From Alcanivoracaceae bacterium (lineage in GTDB: Bacteria; Pseudomonadota; Gammaproteobacteria; Pseudomonadales; Alcanivoracaceae): 64,000 bases of DNA. The stretch's first letter is position 1; each line of letters starts with the position of its first letter. Below, piece by piece: positions 38,962 to 49,306 of the stretch. The translations under genes were made by a program, and so were the position numbers. The stretch covers positions 415,948 through 479,947 of the forward strand of contig JARGOL010000001.1 of NCBI GenBank assembly GCA_029212745.1, read 5' to 3'. The notes below the pieces were generated by a model, which saw only the letters and a program-made list of their open reading frames with translations, had not been told where the DNA came from and searched no databases.

Positions 38962-39012
38962 GCTTTCCCGAACCCGGTTGCCACCACCGGGCACCGACGC
39001 AGAAGACCGCCC

Positions 39013-39498
39013 ATGAGCCAGGACCTGGACCCGTTCAGCGCAGACCTCCCCCCCGCCGGCCTGGGCCGCCGCCTGATCGCCCTGCTCTACGATGTGTTCC
39101 TGATTGCCGCCCTGTGGTTTGCCACCGTGGGCATCTGGGTACTGGTCTACCCCTACACCGGGCTGCCGACTGAAGACATCAACGGTGTCACCCGGGCTGC
39201 GCCCTGGGTACTGCGCGGTATCCTGTTCCCGATCATGATCCTTGAGCTGTGGGCCTTTTATGCCTGGTTCTGGACCCACGGCGGCCAGACCCTGGGCATG
39301 CGCGCCTGGAAGGTGCTCAGCCGCGACTACCGCCGCCGCCCCATGACCCTGGGCCAGACCGTGATCCGCTTTGCCGGCGCCGGCCTGTCCTGGGCCCTGG
39401 CCGGTGCTGGCTATTTGATAGCATTGCTGCATCCGCACCAGACCCTGCATGATAGATTGTCGGCCACGGAAACCGTGGTAGTGCCCAAGGCGCGCTGA
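39013..39498 (+). CDS. RDD-family membrane protein
   Basis: 161 residues. The diagnostic Arg-Asp pair pattern is present as GLGRRLIALLYDVFLIAALWF in the first span, with HGGQTLGMRAWKVLSRD and HPHQTLHDRLSATETVV, the standard RDD end. Three to four spans. RDD proteins are thought to transport or sense small solutes, the substrate here is unknown. ATG at 39013. Confidence 0.9.
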   Translation: MSQDLDPFSADLPPAGLGRRLIALLYDVFLIAALWFATVGIWVLVYPYTGLPTEDINGVTRAAPWVLRGILFPIMILELWAFYAWFWTHGGQTLGMRAWKVLSRDYRRRPMTLGQTVIRFAGAGLSWALAGAGYLIALLHPHQTLHDRLSATETVVVPKAR

Positions 39499-39576
39499 CC
39501 CCGTAAGACGCGCGCAGGTTTGGCCAAGGATCGCCAACCGCCAGAACCAGAAAAAGAAACCGTCAAGGAGCATCCG

Positions 39577-40608
39577 GTGCACCACCTGTACCCCACGAGC
39601 CATCTTGCCCTGATGACTGTACTGGTCGTGTCCCTGGCCGGCTGCGGCGGTGACAGCAGCTCCCCCGCCGTCGCCGCACCCCCCGACGCCACGGAGCAGC
39701 CGGAAATTGCCCTCAACCCGCTTTGTCTGGGCGAGTTGCTGATCATCAATGGTGTCGGCGGCGTGGAAATGAGCAACGGGTTTTCCTCGGGCATCTCCAT
39801 CAGCGGTCTTGGCAGCGGCATACAGATATCCGGCATGAGCGCGGTGACGCCCCGGGACGGCATCGAGATCAGCCCGGATCCCGCGCCGTCCTGCCCCGAT
39901 GCCGACCAGGTGGAATACATCTACCTGGTCGCCGACGGCCTGCCGGGACATGACACCGGCACCTTTCCCAACGACAACGCACCCGCTGCCATCAGCGAAC
40001 AGGATCGCACCTTCCGCGTCACCGCCCATCCCGCCATCGTGGAGAGTGTGACGGCACTGGACAGCAATCGCTTTGATGGCGTGCTCGCCAATGGCGTACC
40101 GGTGCAAATGCGCGAGTCTTTCTGTGAGGCTGGCGTCGACTGCACCAGCTGGCACGTCAATCCGCTGTATGAACCCAGCTGGTTCGGCATCGACAGCCAT
40201 AATGCCCACACCCTGGCCGACGGCAGTTACCACTATCATGGTGATCCCGGCGCCCTGTACAACGACATCACGCCGACTGGCGCCACCATTATTGGCACCG
40301 CCGCGGATGGCTTCCCCATTTTCGGCCCCTGGATCGATGATGGCGGCGTCATACGCAAGGTCACTTCCAGCTATGCCCTGAAGCTGGGAGAACGGCCGGT
40401 CAATGTCTTCGTCAATCCAGGCCTGGCCGGCCCGTGGACGGGGGAGTATGTGGAAGACTACGAGTATGTCGCCGACAGCGGCGACCTGGATGAGTGCAAC
40501 GGCATGTCCATCAATGGCCTCTACGGCTACTTCGTCACTGACGACTTCCCCTACCTGATGAACTGTCTCAAGGGCACACCCGACCCGTCATTCAATCTCG
40601 CCCCCTGA
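39577..40608 (+). CDS. YHYH-domain lipoprotein
   Basis: 343 residues. GTG at 39577 follows AAGGAG and gives a lipoprotein signal ending LAGC (Cys22), then a Ser/Ala/Pro linker. The core contains DGSYHYHGDPGALYND, the YHYH signature, and TAADGFPIFGPWIDDGG with ECNGMSINGLYGYFVTDDFPYLMNCLKG. YHYH proteins are secreted and of unknown function, and the His residues suggest metal binding. The 3' end overlaps moeB by 21 bases (convergent). Confidence 0.85.
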   Translation: MHHLYPTSHLALMTVLVVSLAGCGGDSSSPAVAAPPDATEQPEIALNPLCLGELLIINGVGGVEMSNGFSSGISISGLGSGIQISGMSAVTPRDGIEISPDPAPSCPDADQVEYIYLVADGLPGHDTGTFPNDNAPAAISEQDRTFRVTAHPAIVESVTALDSNRFDGVLANGVPVQMRESFCEAGVDCTSWHVNPLYEPSWFGIDSHNAHTLADGSYHYHGDPGALYNDITPTGATIIGTAADGFPIFGPWIDDGGVIRKVTSSYALKLGERPVNVFVNPGLAGPWTGEYVEDYEYVADSGDLDECNGMSINGLYGYFVTDDFPYLMNCLKGTPDPSFNLAP

Positions 40609-41349
40609 ACAGCACGGGCACGCCGGATCGCGGCGGAATGACAGTGACCGCCACTGGAATGCCAGGCCATCAAACAGATGCAACTGCGGTGTCACCGCCA
40701 GGGCAGCCAGTAACTTGATCGCTTCCAGCGCCTGTGCCGCGCCGATCATGCCCACGACAGGCCCCACCACACCGGCGTCACTGCACAGCAGGTCCGGGTC
40801 ACTGCCGTCACCGTACAGGCACTGGTAACAGGCACTGTCCGGCCGGCGCAGGTCAAATACCGCCAGCTGACCCTCAAAACGGATGGCAGCACCCGACACC
40901 AGCGGCCGACCGGCCGCGACACATGCCGCATTCACCGCGTTGCGCGTGGCAAAGTTGTCGCTGCAATCAAGCACCACGTCAGCCGCCGCCACGTGGTCAT
41001 CCAGCCAGCCGGGCTGCGCGCGCGTGACCAGGGCATCCACGGTCACGTCACGATTCAGGGCCCGCAACTGGGCGGCCAGTGCCTGCGCCTTGCTGGCACC
41101 GACATCGGCTTCCCGGTAGGCCACCTGACGGTGCAGATTGCTGGTTTCCAGCACGTCGTCGTCCACCAGCGTCAGGCGACCCACACCGGCGCCGGCGAGA
41201 TAGAGGGATGCCGGGGCGCCCAGGCCACCGCAGCCAATCACCAGCACACCAGCCCGCGCCAGCTTCTCCTGCCCGGCAATATCCAGTGCCGGCAAAAGAA
41301 TCTGGCGCGAGTATCGCAGCAATTGCTCGTCTGTCAGGGATTCGGTCAT
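40588..41349 (-). CDS. moeB: Molybdopterin-synthase adenylyltransferase MoeB (ThiF/HesA family)
   Basis: E1-like enzyme that adenylates a sulfur-carrier protein C-terminus. 253 residues with the nucleotide loop LVIGCGGLGAPASLYLAGAG, VDDDVLETSNLHRQ, the zinc pairs CYQC and CPCC, and the candidate catalytic Cys in LLCSDAGVVGP. ThiF is the close alternative. Operon position after hemA-prfA-prmC matches Pseudomonas moeB. Overlaps prmC by four bases. Confidence 0.9.
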   Translation of the reverse strand: MTESLTDEQLLRYSRQILLPALDIAGQEKLARAGVLVIGCGGLGAPASLYLAGAGVGRLTLVDDDVLETSNLHRQVAYREADVGASKAQALAAQLRALNRDVTVDALVTRAQPGWLDDHVAAADVVLDCSDNFATRNAVNAACVAAGRPLVSGAAIRFEGQLAVFDLRRPDSACYQCLYGDGSDPDLLCSDAGVVGPVVGMIGAAQALEAIKLLAALAVTPQLHLFDGLAFQWRSLSFRRDPACPCCSGGEIE

Positions 41350-42185
41350 ACCGGCTTTCGCCCCACGGTTACCCGTTCATTACCGCCCAGGTCGGGCACC
41401 GTCTCCACCGCCGAGTAACCGGCCTCAGCAAACAGGCGGCGCACCGCAGCACCCTGGTCATGACCATGCTCCAGCATCAGCCAGCCCGCTGGCGCCAGCT
41501 TGCCTGCTGCCTGAAGTACCAGCTGACGGATATCGTCGAGCCCATCGGCACCGCTGACCAGTGCCGAGCGCGGTTCGAAACGCACATCCCCGAGTGACAG
41601 GTGCCGGTCGCCGTCAGCGATATAGGGCGGATTACTGACAATGGCATCCAGCGGACCATCAATGGCATCAAGCCAGGATGACAGCAGCGGTTCCACGTTG
41701 GCAGCACCGAGGGCACGGCAGTTGCGTTCAATCAGGTCGACGATGGCCGGCGACATGTCCGCCGCCAGCACACGCCAGTCCGGGCGCGCCAGCCCGAGGG
41801 ATATGCCAACGGCACCCGTGCCGGCACCGAGGTCTGCCACGGCAATCGACTGGGCTGCTGGCAGGCGCTGCAGCGCTGCCTCCACCAGTGTTTCGGTGTC
41901 GGGGCGCGGTATCAGGGTATCCGCCGTGACGATAAAACGGTGACCATGGAATTCCCGCCAGCCAAGCAGGTGCGCCACCGGCTCGCCGCGCTCACGCCGT
42001 CGCATCCATTCACCGAACAGGCGACATTCGCCATCTGCAGGGACGTGCTCAGGCCATGTAAACAACCAGGTGCGGTCCTTGCCCAGGGCTTGCGCCAGCA
42101 ACAGTTCAGCATCGAGCCTGGGACTTTCCGAACAGCCGACGAGACGTTTTTCGGCATCACCGAGCAGCGCTGCCACCGTGTCCAT
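41346..42185 (-). CDS. prmC: Peptide chain release factor N5-glutamine methyltransferase
   Basis: Methylates the Gln of the GGQ motif in RF1 and RF2. 279 residues with an N-terminal helical domain, SAM motif I VADLGAGTGAVGISLG and the catalytic NPPY in IVSNPPYIADGD. Shares ATGA with moeB and one base with prfA, whose product is its substrate. Confidence 0.96.
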   Translation of the reverse strand: MDTVAALLGDAEKRLVGCSESPRLDAELLLAQALGKDRTWLFTWPEHVPADGECRLFGEWMRRRERGEPVAHLLGWREFHGHRFIVTADTLIPRPDTETLVEAALQRLPAAQSIAVADLGAGTGAVGISLGLARPDWRVLAADMSPAIVDLIERNCRALGAANVEPLLSSWLDAIDGPLDAIVSNPPYIADGDRHLSLGDVRFEPRSALVSGADGLDDIRQLVLQAAGKLAPAGWLMLEHGHDQGAAVRRLFAEAGYSAVETVPDLGGNERVTVGRKPV

Positions 42186-43273
42186 CAGCTGGCGTCCGCC
42201 AGTTGTGTCAATTGCTCGGCCTGGTGCTCGGACTGCAGTGCGTTGAGGACTTCATCCAGATCACCCTGGATGACGTCATCCAGCTTGTACAGGGTAAGAT
42301 TGATGCGGTGATCAGTGAGGCGTCCCTGGGGGAAATTATAGGTGCGAATACGTTCTGAACGATCACCGGAACCCACCAGCGACTTGCGCGTCTCGGCCTG
42401 CTCTTTCTGGGCCTGGGCCTGGATCTGGTCGTACAGGCGGGACTTCAGCAACGACATGGCCTTGGCCTTGTTCTTGTGCTGGCTGCGCTCGTCCTGGCAC
42501 TCCACCACCAGGCCGCTGGGAGTATGTGTGATGCGCACGGCCGAGTCAGTGGTGTTGACGTGCTGACCACCGGCACCGGAAGAGCGGAAAGTATCAATAC
42601 GCAAATCATCCGTACGGATTTCCACATCACCGACATCGTCGGCTTCCGCCATCACCGCCACTGTACAGGCAGAGGTGTGTATGCGGCCCTGGCTTTCCGT
42701 GGCTGGCACCCGTTGTACCCGGTGGGCACCTGACTCGAACTTCAGGCGCGAATAGACATTGTCGCCACTGACACGGGAAATCACTTCCTTGAAGCCGCCA
42801 TGCTCCCCTTCACTGGCAGAGACAATCTCCACCCGCCAGCCCTGCTTGTCGGCATAGCGCGAATACATCCGGAACAGGTCGCCGGCGAAGATGGCGGCTT
42901 CGTCGCCACCGGTGCCAGCGCGTATTTCAAGGAAGACATTGCAACGGTCCCGGGGGTCCCGCGGCAGCATGAGTTTCTGCAGCTCGTCCTCGAGCTGCTC
43001 CAGCTCGGCGCCAGCGGCGCCCGCCTCATCCTGGCCCATGGCACGCATGTCCGGATCGTCGTCATCCTGCATGGCCAGGGCTGCATCAAGGTTGTCCCGT
43101 GTATCGCGCCAGTGGTTGAAACATTTCACCACCGGTTCCAGCTCGGCGTATTCGCGTGACAGGTCGCGGAAACGGTTCTGGTCGCTGATCACCTCGGCAT
43201 CGGATAACAGCGCGGACAGCTCGTCGTAGCGATCGCTGACGCGATCCAGTTTGTGGCGCAGGGACTCTTTCAT
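42185..43273 (-). CDS. prfA: Peptide chain release factor 1
   Basis: Terminates translation at UAA and UAG. The 362-residue protein has the catalytic [18 protein letters not shown], the codon-recognition region [18 protein letters not shown] and the C-terminal [20 protein letters not shown]. Start overlaps the hemA stop as ATGA. Confidence 0.97.
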   Translation of the reverse strand: MKESLRHKLDRVSDRYDELSALLSDAEVISDQNRFRDLSREYAELEPVVKCFNHWRDTRDNLDAALAMQDDDDPDMRAMGQDEAGAAGAELEQLEDELQKLMLPRDPRDRCNVFLEIRAGTGGDEAAIFAGDLFRMYSRYADKQGWRVEIVSASEGEHGGFKEVISRVSGDNVYSRLKFESGAHRVQRVPATESQGRIHTSACTVAVMAEADDVGDVEIRTDDLRIDTFRSSGAGGQHVNTTDSAVRITHTPSGLVVECQDERSQHKNKAKAMSLLKSRLYDQIQAQAQKEQAETRKSLVGSGDRSERIRTYNFPQGRLTDHRINLTLYKLDDVIQGDLDEVLNALQSEHQAEQLTQLADAS

Positions 43274-44583
43274 GACTGCTCGTCAGACTTGCTGGCAGGC
43301 GCCGCCTCATCGTTGCCGCTGCTGGCGGATTCCGCCGCCAGCAGCACCTCGCGCACCACGGCCAGTGCATCCTCTCGCTGTTCCGCGGCGAGCCGGCGCA
43401 ACTGCACACTGGGCGCATGCAACAGTTTGTTCACCAGGTTGTGCTGGAAACGGCGCAGCACCTCGGCAGCATCCTGGTCCGGGGTGAGCTGGCGCAGGGC
43501 GCGCTCCAGCTCGGCATTGGCCAGCGCCTGCACCTGGGCACGGTAGGCGCGCAGCGTATCCACCGCGTCCAGTTCACGGGTTTCCCGCACATGCTGGCGC
43601 AGTGCCTCCTCAATCAGGCGCTCTGCCGCAGCTGCCGCTTCCTGCCGTTGGCGCACGTTCTCTTCGATGGCCTCGTGCAGGTCATCCACCGTGAACAGGT
43701 AGACGTCATTGAGCTCACCCACCTCCGGCTCAATGTCGCGCGGCACGGCAATGTCCACCATAAACATGGGCCGGTGGCGACGCTTTTTCAGTGCCCGTTC
43801 CACCACCCCCTTGCCCAGCACCGGCACCGGGCTGGCAGTGCAGGTAATCAGGATATCGGCCTGCTCCAGTGCCACCGGCAGTTCTTCCAGTGTGACGGCA
43901 CGACCATTGACCGATTCGGCCAGCACCTGGGCCCGAGCCAGACTGCGATTGGCGACAGTGATGTCAGCCACCTGCTGGTCATGCAGGTGGCGGGCGACCA
44001 GCTCGATCATTTCACCGGCACCGATCAACAGCGCCCGGCTGCGGGACAGGTCAGCAAAGATATGCCGGGCAAAGGAGACCGCCGCGTAGGCCACCGACAC
44101 CGGATTGGCGCCGATGTCTGTCTCCGTGCGCACACGCTTGGCGACCGAAAAGGCCTGCTGGAAAAGCCGGGACAGGCCGTTGCCGAGGGCCCCTGCTTCG
44201 TGGGCACGCGCGTACGCCTCTCGCAACTGGCCAAGAATCTGCGGCTCCCCGAGGACCAGTGAATCGAGGCCGCCAGCCACCCGCATCAGGTGCCGCAATG
44301 CATCCTCATCGCGATACTGGTAGACCACGTCGCGCACACGAGTGGCATCCATGCGGTGCTCAGCGGCCAGCCAACCGGCCAGGTCGATGTCTGCCGCGCC
44401 GGCAGACACCAGGCAGTAGATTTCGGTGCGGTTACAGGTGGACAACAGCGCCGCCTCGGCCACACCGGGCACATCACGCAGGGAACGCAGGGCACGCTCC
44501 AGGGCGGAGCCGGACAGCGACAGCTGCTCACGCAGGGCCACATCGGCCGTGGTGTGATTGACGCCTGCTGTAAGGAATTCCAT
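43270..44583 (-). CDS. hemA: Glutamyl-tRNA reductase
   Basis: First committed step of C5-pathway haem synthesis: Glu-tRNA to glutamate-1-semialdehyde. The 437-residue protein begins [20 protein letters not shown], has the catalytic Cys in [14 protein letters not shown], the [17 protein letters not shown] stretch, an NADPH fold ([16 protein letters not shown]) and a C-terminal dimerisation helix. ATG at 44583 is the family start; the frame opens 42 codons further. Confidence 0.96.
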   Translation of the reverse strand: MEFLTAGVNHTTADVALREQLSLSGSALERALRSLRDVPGVAEAALLSTCNRTEIYCLVSAGAADIDLAGWLAAEHRMDATRVRDVVYQYRDEDALRHLMRVAGGLDSLVLGEPQILGQLREAYARAHEAGALGNGLSRLFQQAFSVAKRVRTETDIGANPVSVAYAAVSFARHIFADLSRSRALLIGAGEMIELVARHLHDQQVADITVANRSLARAQVLAESVNGRAVTLEELPVALEQADILITCTASPVPVLGKGVVERALKKRRHRPMFMVDIAVPRDIEPEVGELNDVYLFTVDDLHEAIEENVRQRQEAAAAAERLIEEALRQHVRETRELDAVDTLRAYRAQVQALANAELERALRQLTPDQDAAEVLRRFQHNLVNKLLHAPSVQLRRLAAEQREDALAVVREVLLAAESASSGNDEAAPASKSDEQS

Positions 44584-44861
44584 ATACGGGTTCCGTATCT
44601 GCCAAGCCGACCAGGGGCTGGGCCGCGCATTCTGAGCGTTTATTCTACTCAAAACAACGTCATAGGTCAGTGCCGGCGGTTGGGCCGCAGGCGCTGGCTG
44701 TGCCATCATAGCCGCTGGCCCGGCGCTTCTTTTCCAGCCGCCGGCGCGCTTGCCGGCAACAGCGGTGACAAATCCCGGTTTCCCCGGTCACACCTGTACA
44801 GACAAGCCCGGACAGGCACGGCGCCCCGAATGGCCGCCGATGACAAAAGGAACCCGACTGA
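44584..44861. other. Divergent promoter region between hemA and the TPR lipoprotein
   Basis: No gene seen. It contains the candidate hemA promoter, listed separately. The plus-strand promoter for the TPR-lolB-ispE operon is not evident. Confidence 0.5.
44642..44670 (-). promoter_or_regulatory. Candidate hemA promoter
   Basis: Minus strand: -35 CTGACC (4 of 6) and -10 TAGAAT (5 of 6) with a 17-base spacer, about 60 bases before the hemA ATG. Confidence 0.55.
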
Positions 44862-46574
44862 ATGAACACAATCCTGTTTCGTGGCGCCAGCCTGGCCGCA
44901 CTGGTCCTGCTGACGGCCTGCGCCCAGCGCCCGGCATCGGAAACGCCGGCCCCCGAGCCTGCCGAAGAGGCGTTGGCGCCCACCTACGACGCCCAGACCC
45001 TGGCTGACCTGCTGGTGGCCGAAGTGGCGGCGCAGCGTAACGCCCTGTCGGTAACCATGGGCTACTACGGCCGTGAAGCGCGCGATACGGCGGACCCGGA
45101 AGTGGCACGCCAGGCCGCACGACTGGCGGCGTACCTGGAAGACCCGGTGGCCGCTGCAGAGCTCGGCCAGCTGTGGCTGGAACGGGACCCGGGCAACCGT
45201 GAGGCCCATGAACTGCTGGCGCTGTCGTACATCAAGCTGGGTGACAAGCAGCGCGCTGCCACCCATATCGATGTGCTGCTGCAGGAATCCCCCGATACCT
45301 CCCTGACGGAGCTGGTCAGTCATGCCCGTGGACTGGGTCCGCAAGGCAACCAGGAATTGCTCACTGTGCTTGGCTCGCTGACCGAGCGCTATCCGGACCA
45401 GGCACCGCTGTGGTACGCACGCGCCCTGTCGCTGCAGATGGATGGTGACCTGGCGGGCGCCCTGGACGCCTGCAACCGCACACTGAAACTGAACAAGCTG
45501 CATGAAGATGCGCTGCTGCTGAAGGCCCGGCTGATGTTTGAACTGGGCGACCATGACGGCGCCCTTGCCCACCTGGACAAGCTGCAATCCCGCTACCCCC
45601 ATGCGCGCCGCGTGCGCGTCATGCGTGCCCGGTTACTGATGGAAGCCGACCGGCGGGAAGAGGCGGCCGAGGCCCTGCGGGAACTCAGCGAACGTTATCC
45701 CGAGGACCGCGACCTGCGCTTCTCCCTGGCCCTGTATGGCCTGGAGCGGGGCAACACGGAACCGGCCCGGGCGGCACTGTCAGACCTGCTCGCCGAGGGC
45801 TACCGCCCCAATGATGTCAACCTGTTCCTGGCACGCGCCGCAGAGGACGCCGGCGATCCCCATGCCGCCATCGACCACTACCTGGCCATCAGTGGTGGTG
45901 ACAAGATGCTACAGGCCCAGGTCCAGGCCGGCCGGCTGATGTTTGACGTTGACCAGGCCGGCCGGGCGGCACGGCACATGGAGCGCCTGCGCGCCGAGTA
46001 CCCGGAAAAGATGCCTTCCCTGTACGCCGCCGAGGCGGAAATGCTCGCCAGTCACGGCCAGGCCCCGGAGGCCCTGGACATCCTCAACGAGGCACTGGTG
46101 CGCCTGCCGGACCAGGCGGACCTGCTGTATGCACGTGCCATGGTGGCCGAGAAACTCGACAACCTGGCGCAACTGGAAGCGGACCTGCGGCGCATGCTGG
46201 AGCTCAAGCCGGACGATCCCACGGCCATGAACGCGCTGGGCTACACCCTGGCCGATCACGGCCAGCGCCTGGACGAAGCACGGCAGCTGGTGGAAGCCGC
46301 CTACGCGCAGCGCCCTGAAGACCCGGCCATCATCGACAGCATGGGCTGGGTGCATTACCGCCTGGGGCAGCTGGATACCGCACTGACCTACCTGCGCCAG
46401 GCCTGGGAGGCATTCCCGGATCATGAGGTGGCCGCCCATTACGGCGAAGTGCTCTGGCAACTGGGCCAGCGTGACGAGGCCCGCCGCGTCTGGCGCGACG
46501 CGCTGGTGGAATTCCCGGGCAGCGAGAAAATCCGCGAGACGGTGGAGCGCCTCACCGGCGATCCGCAACCATGA
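44862..46574 (+). CDS. TPR-repeat lipoprotein upstream of lolB
   Basis: 570 residues. Signal with lipobox LLTAC (Cys20), a Pro/Glu-rich linker, then around a dozen TPR-like helical pairs (EAHELLALSYIKLGDKQRA, ALLLKARLMFELGDHDGAL, AMNALGYTLADHGQRLDEAR, DSMGWVHYRLGQLDTALTYL). Homologues sit upstream of lolB in Pseudomonas. Probably an outer-membrane assembly or scaffolding lipoprotein, the exact role is unknown. Overlaps lolB by four bases. Confidence 0.9.
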   Translation: MNTILFRGASLAALVLLTACAQRPASETPAPEPAEEALAPTYDAQTLADLLVAEVAAQRNALSVTMGYYGREARDTADPEVARQAARLAAYLEDPVAAAELGQLWLERDPGNREAHELLALSYIKLGDKQRAATHIDVLLQESPDTSLTELVSHARGLGPQGNQELLTVLGSLTERYPDQAPLWYARALSLQMDGDLAGALDACNRTLKLNKLHEDALLLKARLMFELGDHDGALAHLDKLQSRYPHARRVRVMRARLLMEADRREEAAEALRELSERYPEDRDLRFSLALYGLERGNTEPARAALSDLLAEGYRPNDVNLFLARAAEDAGDPHAAIDHYLAISGGDKMLQAQVQAGRLMFDVDQAGRAARHMERLRAEYPEKMPSLYAAEAEMLASHGQAPEALDILNEALVRLPDQADLLYARAMVAEKLDNLAQLEADLRRMLELKPDDPTAMNALGYTLADHGQRLDEARQLVEAAYAQRPEDPAIIDSMGWVHYRLGQLDTALTYLRQAWEAFPDHEVAAHYGEVLWQLGQRDEARRVWRDALVEFPGSEKIRETVERLTGDPQP

Positions 46575-47155
46575 CCTCCCTGCGCGTCCCGCTACTGCTG
46601 TTTGCCGTTTTCGTGAGCCTGGCAGGCTGCCAGAGTCGGCCTGTACCGCCTGCCGGCGAAGAGGTGCCCGGCTCTGCCCGGGCCCTGGCCAGCTGGAACC
46701 TGGCCGGTCGACTCGGTTACCGCGCCGGCAACGAGGGTGGCAGCGCCTCGCTGGACTGGCAGCAACGCGACAGTGCTGGCGTGATCCGCTTTTCCGGCCC
46801 GCTCGGCTTCGGCTCCGCAGCCATTCACTGGCAGCCGGGCCTGGCGACCCTGAGCACCGGTCGTGAGACCGTGTCGGCCGGCGATCCCACCAGCCTGGCA
46901 CTGCAGCTGACCGGACTGCTGCTGCCGGTGGACGCGTTGCAGTACTGGGTGCGTGGACTGCCCGCGCCCACAGACACGGACCACCTGGCCCGCGATGACA
47001 ACGGTGACCTGAGCCAGCTCGAGCAGCTGGGCTGGCAGCTGGAACTGACCCGCTACCAGGACTATCTCGGCCTGCGCCTGCCCGGCAAGATTCGCGCCCA
47101 GCGCGACGACCAGCGTTTCACCCTGCTGATCCGCCACTGGGAGCCGTTGCCATGA
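46571..47155 (+). CDS. lolB: Outer-membrane lipoprotein receptor LolB
   Basis: Receives lipoproteins from LolA and inserts them into the outer membrane. 194 residues, lipobox LAGC (Cys18) followed by NLAGRLGYRAGNEGGSASLDWQQ and FSGPLGFGSAAIHW, the LolB beta-barrel pattern. Coupled by ATGA overlaps to the TPR gene and to ispE. Confidence 0.93.
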   Translation: MTSLRVPLLLFAVFVSLAGCQSRPVPPAGEEVPGSARALASWNLAGRLGYRAGNEGGSASLDWQQRDSAGVIRFSGPLGFGSAAIHWQPGLATLSTGRETVSAGDPTSLALQLTGLLLPVDALQYWVRGLPAPTDTDHLARDDNGDLSQLEQLGWQLELTRYQDYLGLRLPGKIRAQRDDQRFTLLIRHWEPLP

Positions 47156-48024
47156 CGGGCTTTTCCCTCACTGCCCCGGCCAAGCTCAACCTGTTCCTGC
47201 ATATCACCGGCCGCCGTGAGGATGGTTACCACACCCTGCAAACCCTGTTTGCCCTGCTGGACACCGGCGACCAGCTCGATTTTGCCCCGTCTGACGATCT
47301 GCTGCTGGATGCCCCGGCACCGCTTGATACCGAGGACAACCTGGTGCTGCGCGCCGCGCGCGCCCTCAAGGCCGCCAGCGGCTACGCGGGTGGCGCCCAC
47401 CTGACCCTGCACAAGCGGCTGCCCGCCGGCGGCGGTGTGGGCGGCGGGTCCAGTGATGCCGCCACCACCCTGCTTGGCCTCAACCGGCTCTGGCAACTGG
47501 GCCTGTCACGGGACCAACTGGCCCATATTGGCCTGTCCCTGGGTGCAGATGTGCCGGTTTTTGTCCACGGCCACAGTGCCTGGGCCGAAGGCGTCGGCGA
47601 GCAACTGACCCCGGTGTCTCTCCCGGAACAGCTGTATCTGGTCGTGAATCCGGCCGTAAGCGTGCCAACTGCGCAGATTTTCGGCGATCGGCAATTGACA
47701 AGGGATACCCCGAAAAGTAGATTAGCGGCCTTTCTCGAGCCGGGGTCAGCCAGCCAGTTTGGCAACGACTGCGAGCCGGTGGCCAGACGCCTGTTTCCCG
47801 CGGTGGCCGACGCGCTTGACTGGCTCGATGAGCATGCGGGTAACGCCCGCATGACCGGCACAGGCGCCTGCGTATTTGCCCGCATCGCCAGCCGCACCAC
47901 CGGCGAAAAACTGCTGGCGCAGTTGCCGGAACGCTGGACAGGTTTCGTGGCCTGTAGTGTTGATCGCTCCCCTGCCCTCGACGAGATCGAGGCCCTGGAG
48001 GCACTGCAGGCGACCACAAGTTAG
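47152..48024 (+). CDS. ispE: 4-diphosphocytidyl-2-C-methyl-D-erythritol kinase
   Basis: MEP-pathway GHMP kinase. 290 residues with the substrate motif PAKLNLFLHITGRREDGYH, the ATP loop LPAGGGVGGGSSDAATTL and the C-terminal MTGTGACVFA. Overlaps lolB by four bases. A tRNA-Gln gene starts four bases after the stop. Confidence 0.96.
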   Translation: MTGFSLTAPAKLNLFLHITGRREDGYHTLQTLFALLDTGDQLDFAPSDDLLLDAPAPLDTEDNLVLRAARALKAASGYAGGAHLTLHKRLPAGGGVGGGSSDAATTLLGLNRLWQLGLSRDQLAHIGLSLGADVPVFVHGHSAWAEGVGEQLTPVSLPEQLYLVVNPAVSVPTAQIFGDRQLTRDTPKSRLAAFLEPGSASQFGNDCEPVARRLFPAVADALDWLDEHAGNARMTGTGACVFARIASRTTGEKLLAQLPERWTGFVACSVDRSPALDEIEALEALQATTS

Positions 48025-48027
48025 CGT

Positions 48028-48103
48028 TGGGGTATAGCCAAGTTGGTAAGGCAACGGGTTTTGATCCCGTCATTCCCAGGTTCGAGTCCTGGTACCCCAG
48101 CCA
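48028..48103 (+). tRNA. tRNA-Gln (UUG)
   Basis: Acceptor TGGGGTA pairs with TACCCCA, followed by G and an encoded CCA. Anticodon stem ACGGG/CCCGT with loop TTTTGAT gives UUG. T-arm AGGTTCGAGTCCT. Conserved position between ispE and prs. Confidence 0.96.
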
Positions 48104-48175
48104 CTTATTTCTCCTCCTCGGGGCCTCGCCTGAGGCCGAATAAAAAGCCAGCTGATCAATACCGCGGGAGCGCCA

Positions 48176-49135
48176 GTGTCCAAGCTTGTCGTCTTTACCG
48201 GAAACGCCAATCCTGAGGCCGCCAGGGCCATGGTCCGACACCTCAACATCCCGCTGGGCGATGCGGATGTGGGCACCTTCAGCGACGGCGAGGTGGCTGT
48301 TGAAATCCAGGAAAACGTGCGCGGCAAGGACGTCTTCATCGTCCAGTCCACCTGCGCGCCCACCAACGACAACCTGATGGAAATCCTGGTGCTGGCGGAT
48401 GCCCTGCGTCGCTCTTCCGCCGGCCGTATCACTGCCGTGATCCCCTACTTCGGCTATTCGCGCCAGGACCGCCGGGTGCGCTCTGCGCGCGTACCGATTA
48501 CCGCCAAGGTAGTGGCCGACATGATCACCGGCGTGGGCATTGATCGCGTTGTGACCGTGGACCTGCATGCTGACCAGATCCAGGGCTTTTTCGATATTCC
48601 GGTGGACAACGTCTATGCCACACCGCTGATCGTGGCGGACATCGAACGCTGCGATTATGACGACATGATGGTGGTGTCCCCGGACGTGGGCGGCGTGGTT
48701 CGTGCCCGCGCCCTTGCCAAGCAGCTCAATGACGCCGATCTGGCCATCATCGACAAGCGTCGTCCCAAGGCCAATGAATCCCAGGTAATGCACATCATCG
48801 GTGAGGTGGAAGGCCGCAGCTGCGTGATCGTCGACGACATGGTGGATACCGCCGGCACCCTGTGCAAGGCCGCCCAGGCCCTCAAGGATCATGGCGCCAA
48901 GAAAGTCATTGCCTACTGTACCCACCCGGTCCTGTCCGGCCCGGCAGTGGAGAACATTGCCAATTCCTCCCTCGACCAGCTGGTGGTGACCGACACCATT
49001 CCGCTGTCCGACGCCGCCAGCAAGACCGGCAAGATTCGGGTGCTGTCGCTGGCCCCGATGCTGGCTGAGACCATTCGCCGCATCAACAATGAGGAATCCC
49101 TGTCGGCCATGTTTGACCGCCTTGAGCTGATCTGA
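48176..49135 (+). CDS. prs: Ribose-phosphate pyrophosphokinase
   Basis: Makes PRPP from ribose-5-phosphate and ATP for nucleotide, His, Trp and NAD synthesis. The 319-residue protein has [20 protein letters not shown], the flexible loop [21 protein letters not shown] and the PRPP loop [18 protein letters not shown] at 48176 follows GGGAG. Followed by a strong terminator. Confidence 0.98.
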   Translation: MSKLVVFTGNANPEAARAMVRHLNIPLGDADVGTFSDGEVAVEIQENVRGKDVFIVQSTCAPTNDNLMEILVLADALRRSSAGRITAVIPYFGYSRQDRRVRSARVPITAKVVADMITGVGIDRVVTVDLHADQIQGFFDIPVDNVYATPLIVADIERCDYDDMMVVSPDVGGVVRARALAKQLNDADLAIIDKRRPKANESQVMHIIGEVEGRSCVIVDDMVDTAGTLCKAAQALKDHGAKKVIAYCTHPVLSGPAVENIANSSLDQLVVTDTIPLSDAASKTGKIRVLSLAPMLAETIRRINNEESLSAMFDRLELI

Positions 49136-49151
49136 CCCCGGCCAGACCCGC

Positions 49152-49177
49152 AAAAGCCCGCCCTGGCGGGCTTTTTT
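49152..49177 (+). terminator. Intrinsic terminator after prs
   Basis: 11-bp stem AAAAGCCCGCC / GGCGGGCTTTT with a 2-base spacer loop and T run, 16 bases after the stop. Confidence 0.92.
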
Positions 49178-49306
49178 GTGCCCGCTGGCGCTGGATTTTT
49201 CACCGGTGAACAGGGATAATCGCCGCCCCTCCGGGGTTACCGGGGGTCACCCTGGCTGTTACCTGGTCGCGGGACAGCCGGATATATCTGTTATTGGAGA
49301 TTACCC

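Noticed and set aside
47480-49153. 557-codon minus-strand frame over ispE, tRNA-Gln and prs
   Set aside because: It runs antisense through a tRNA gene and two conserved enzymes, so it cannot be a real protein gene.
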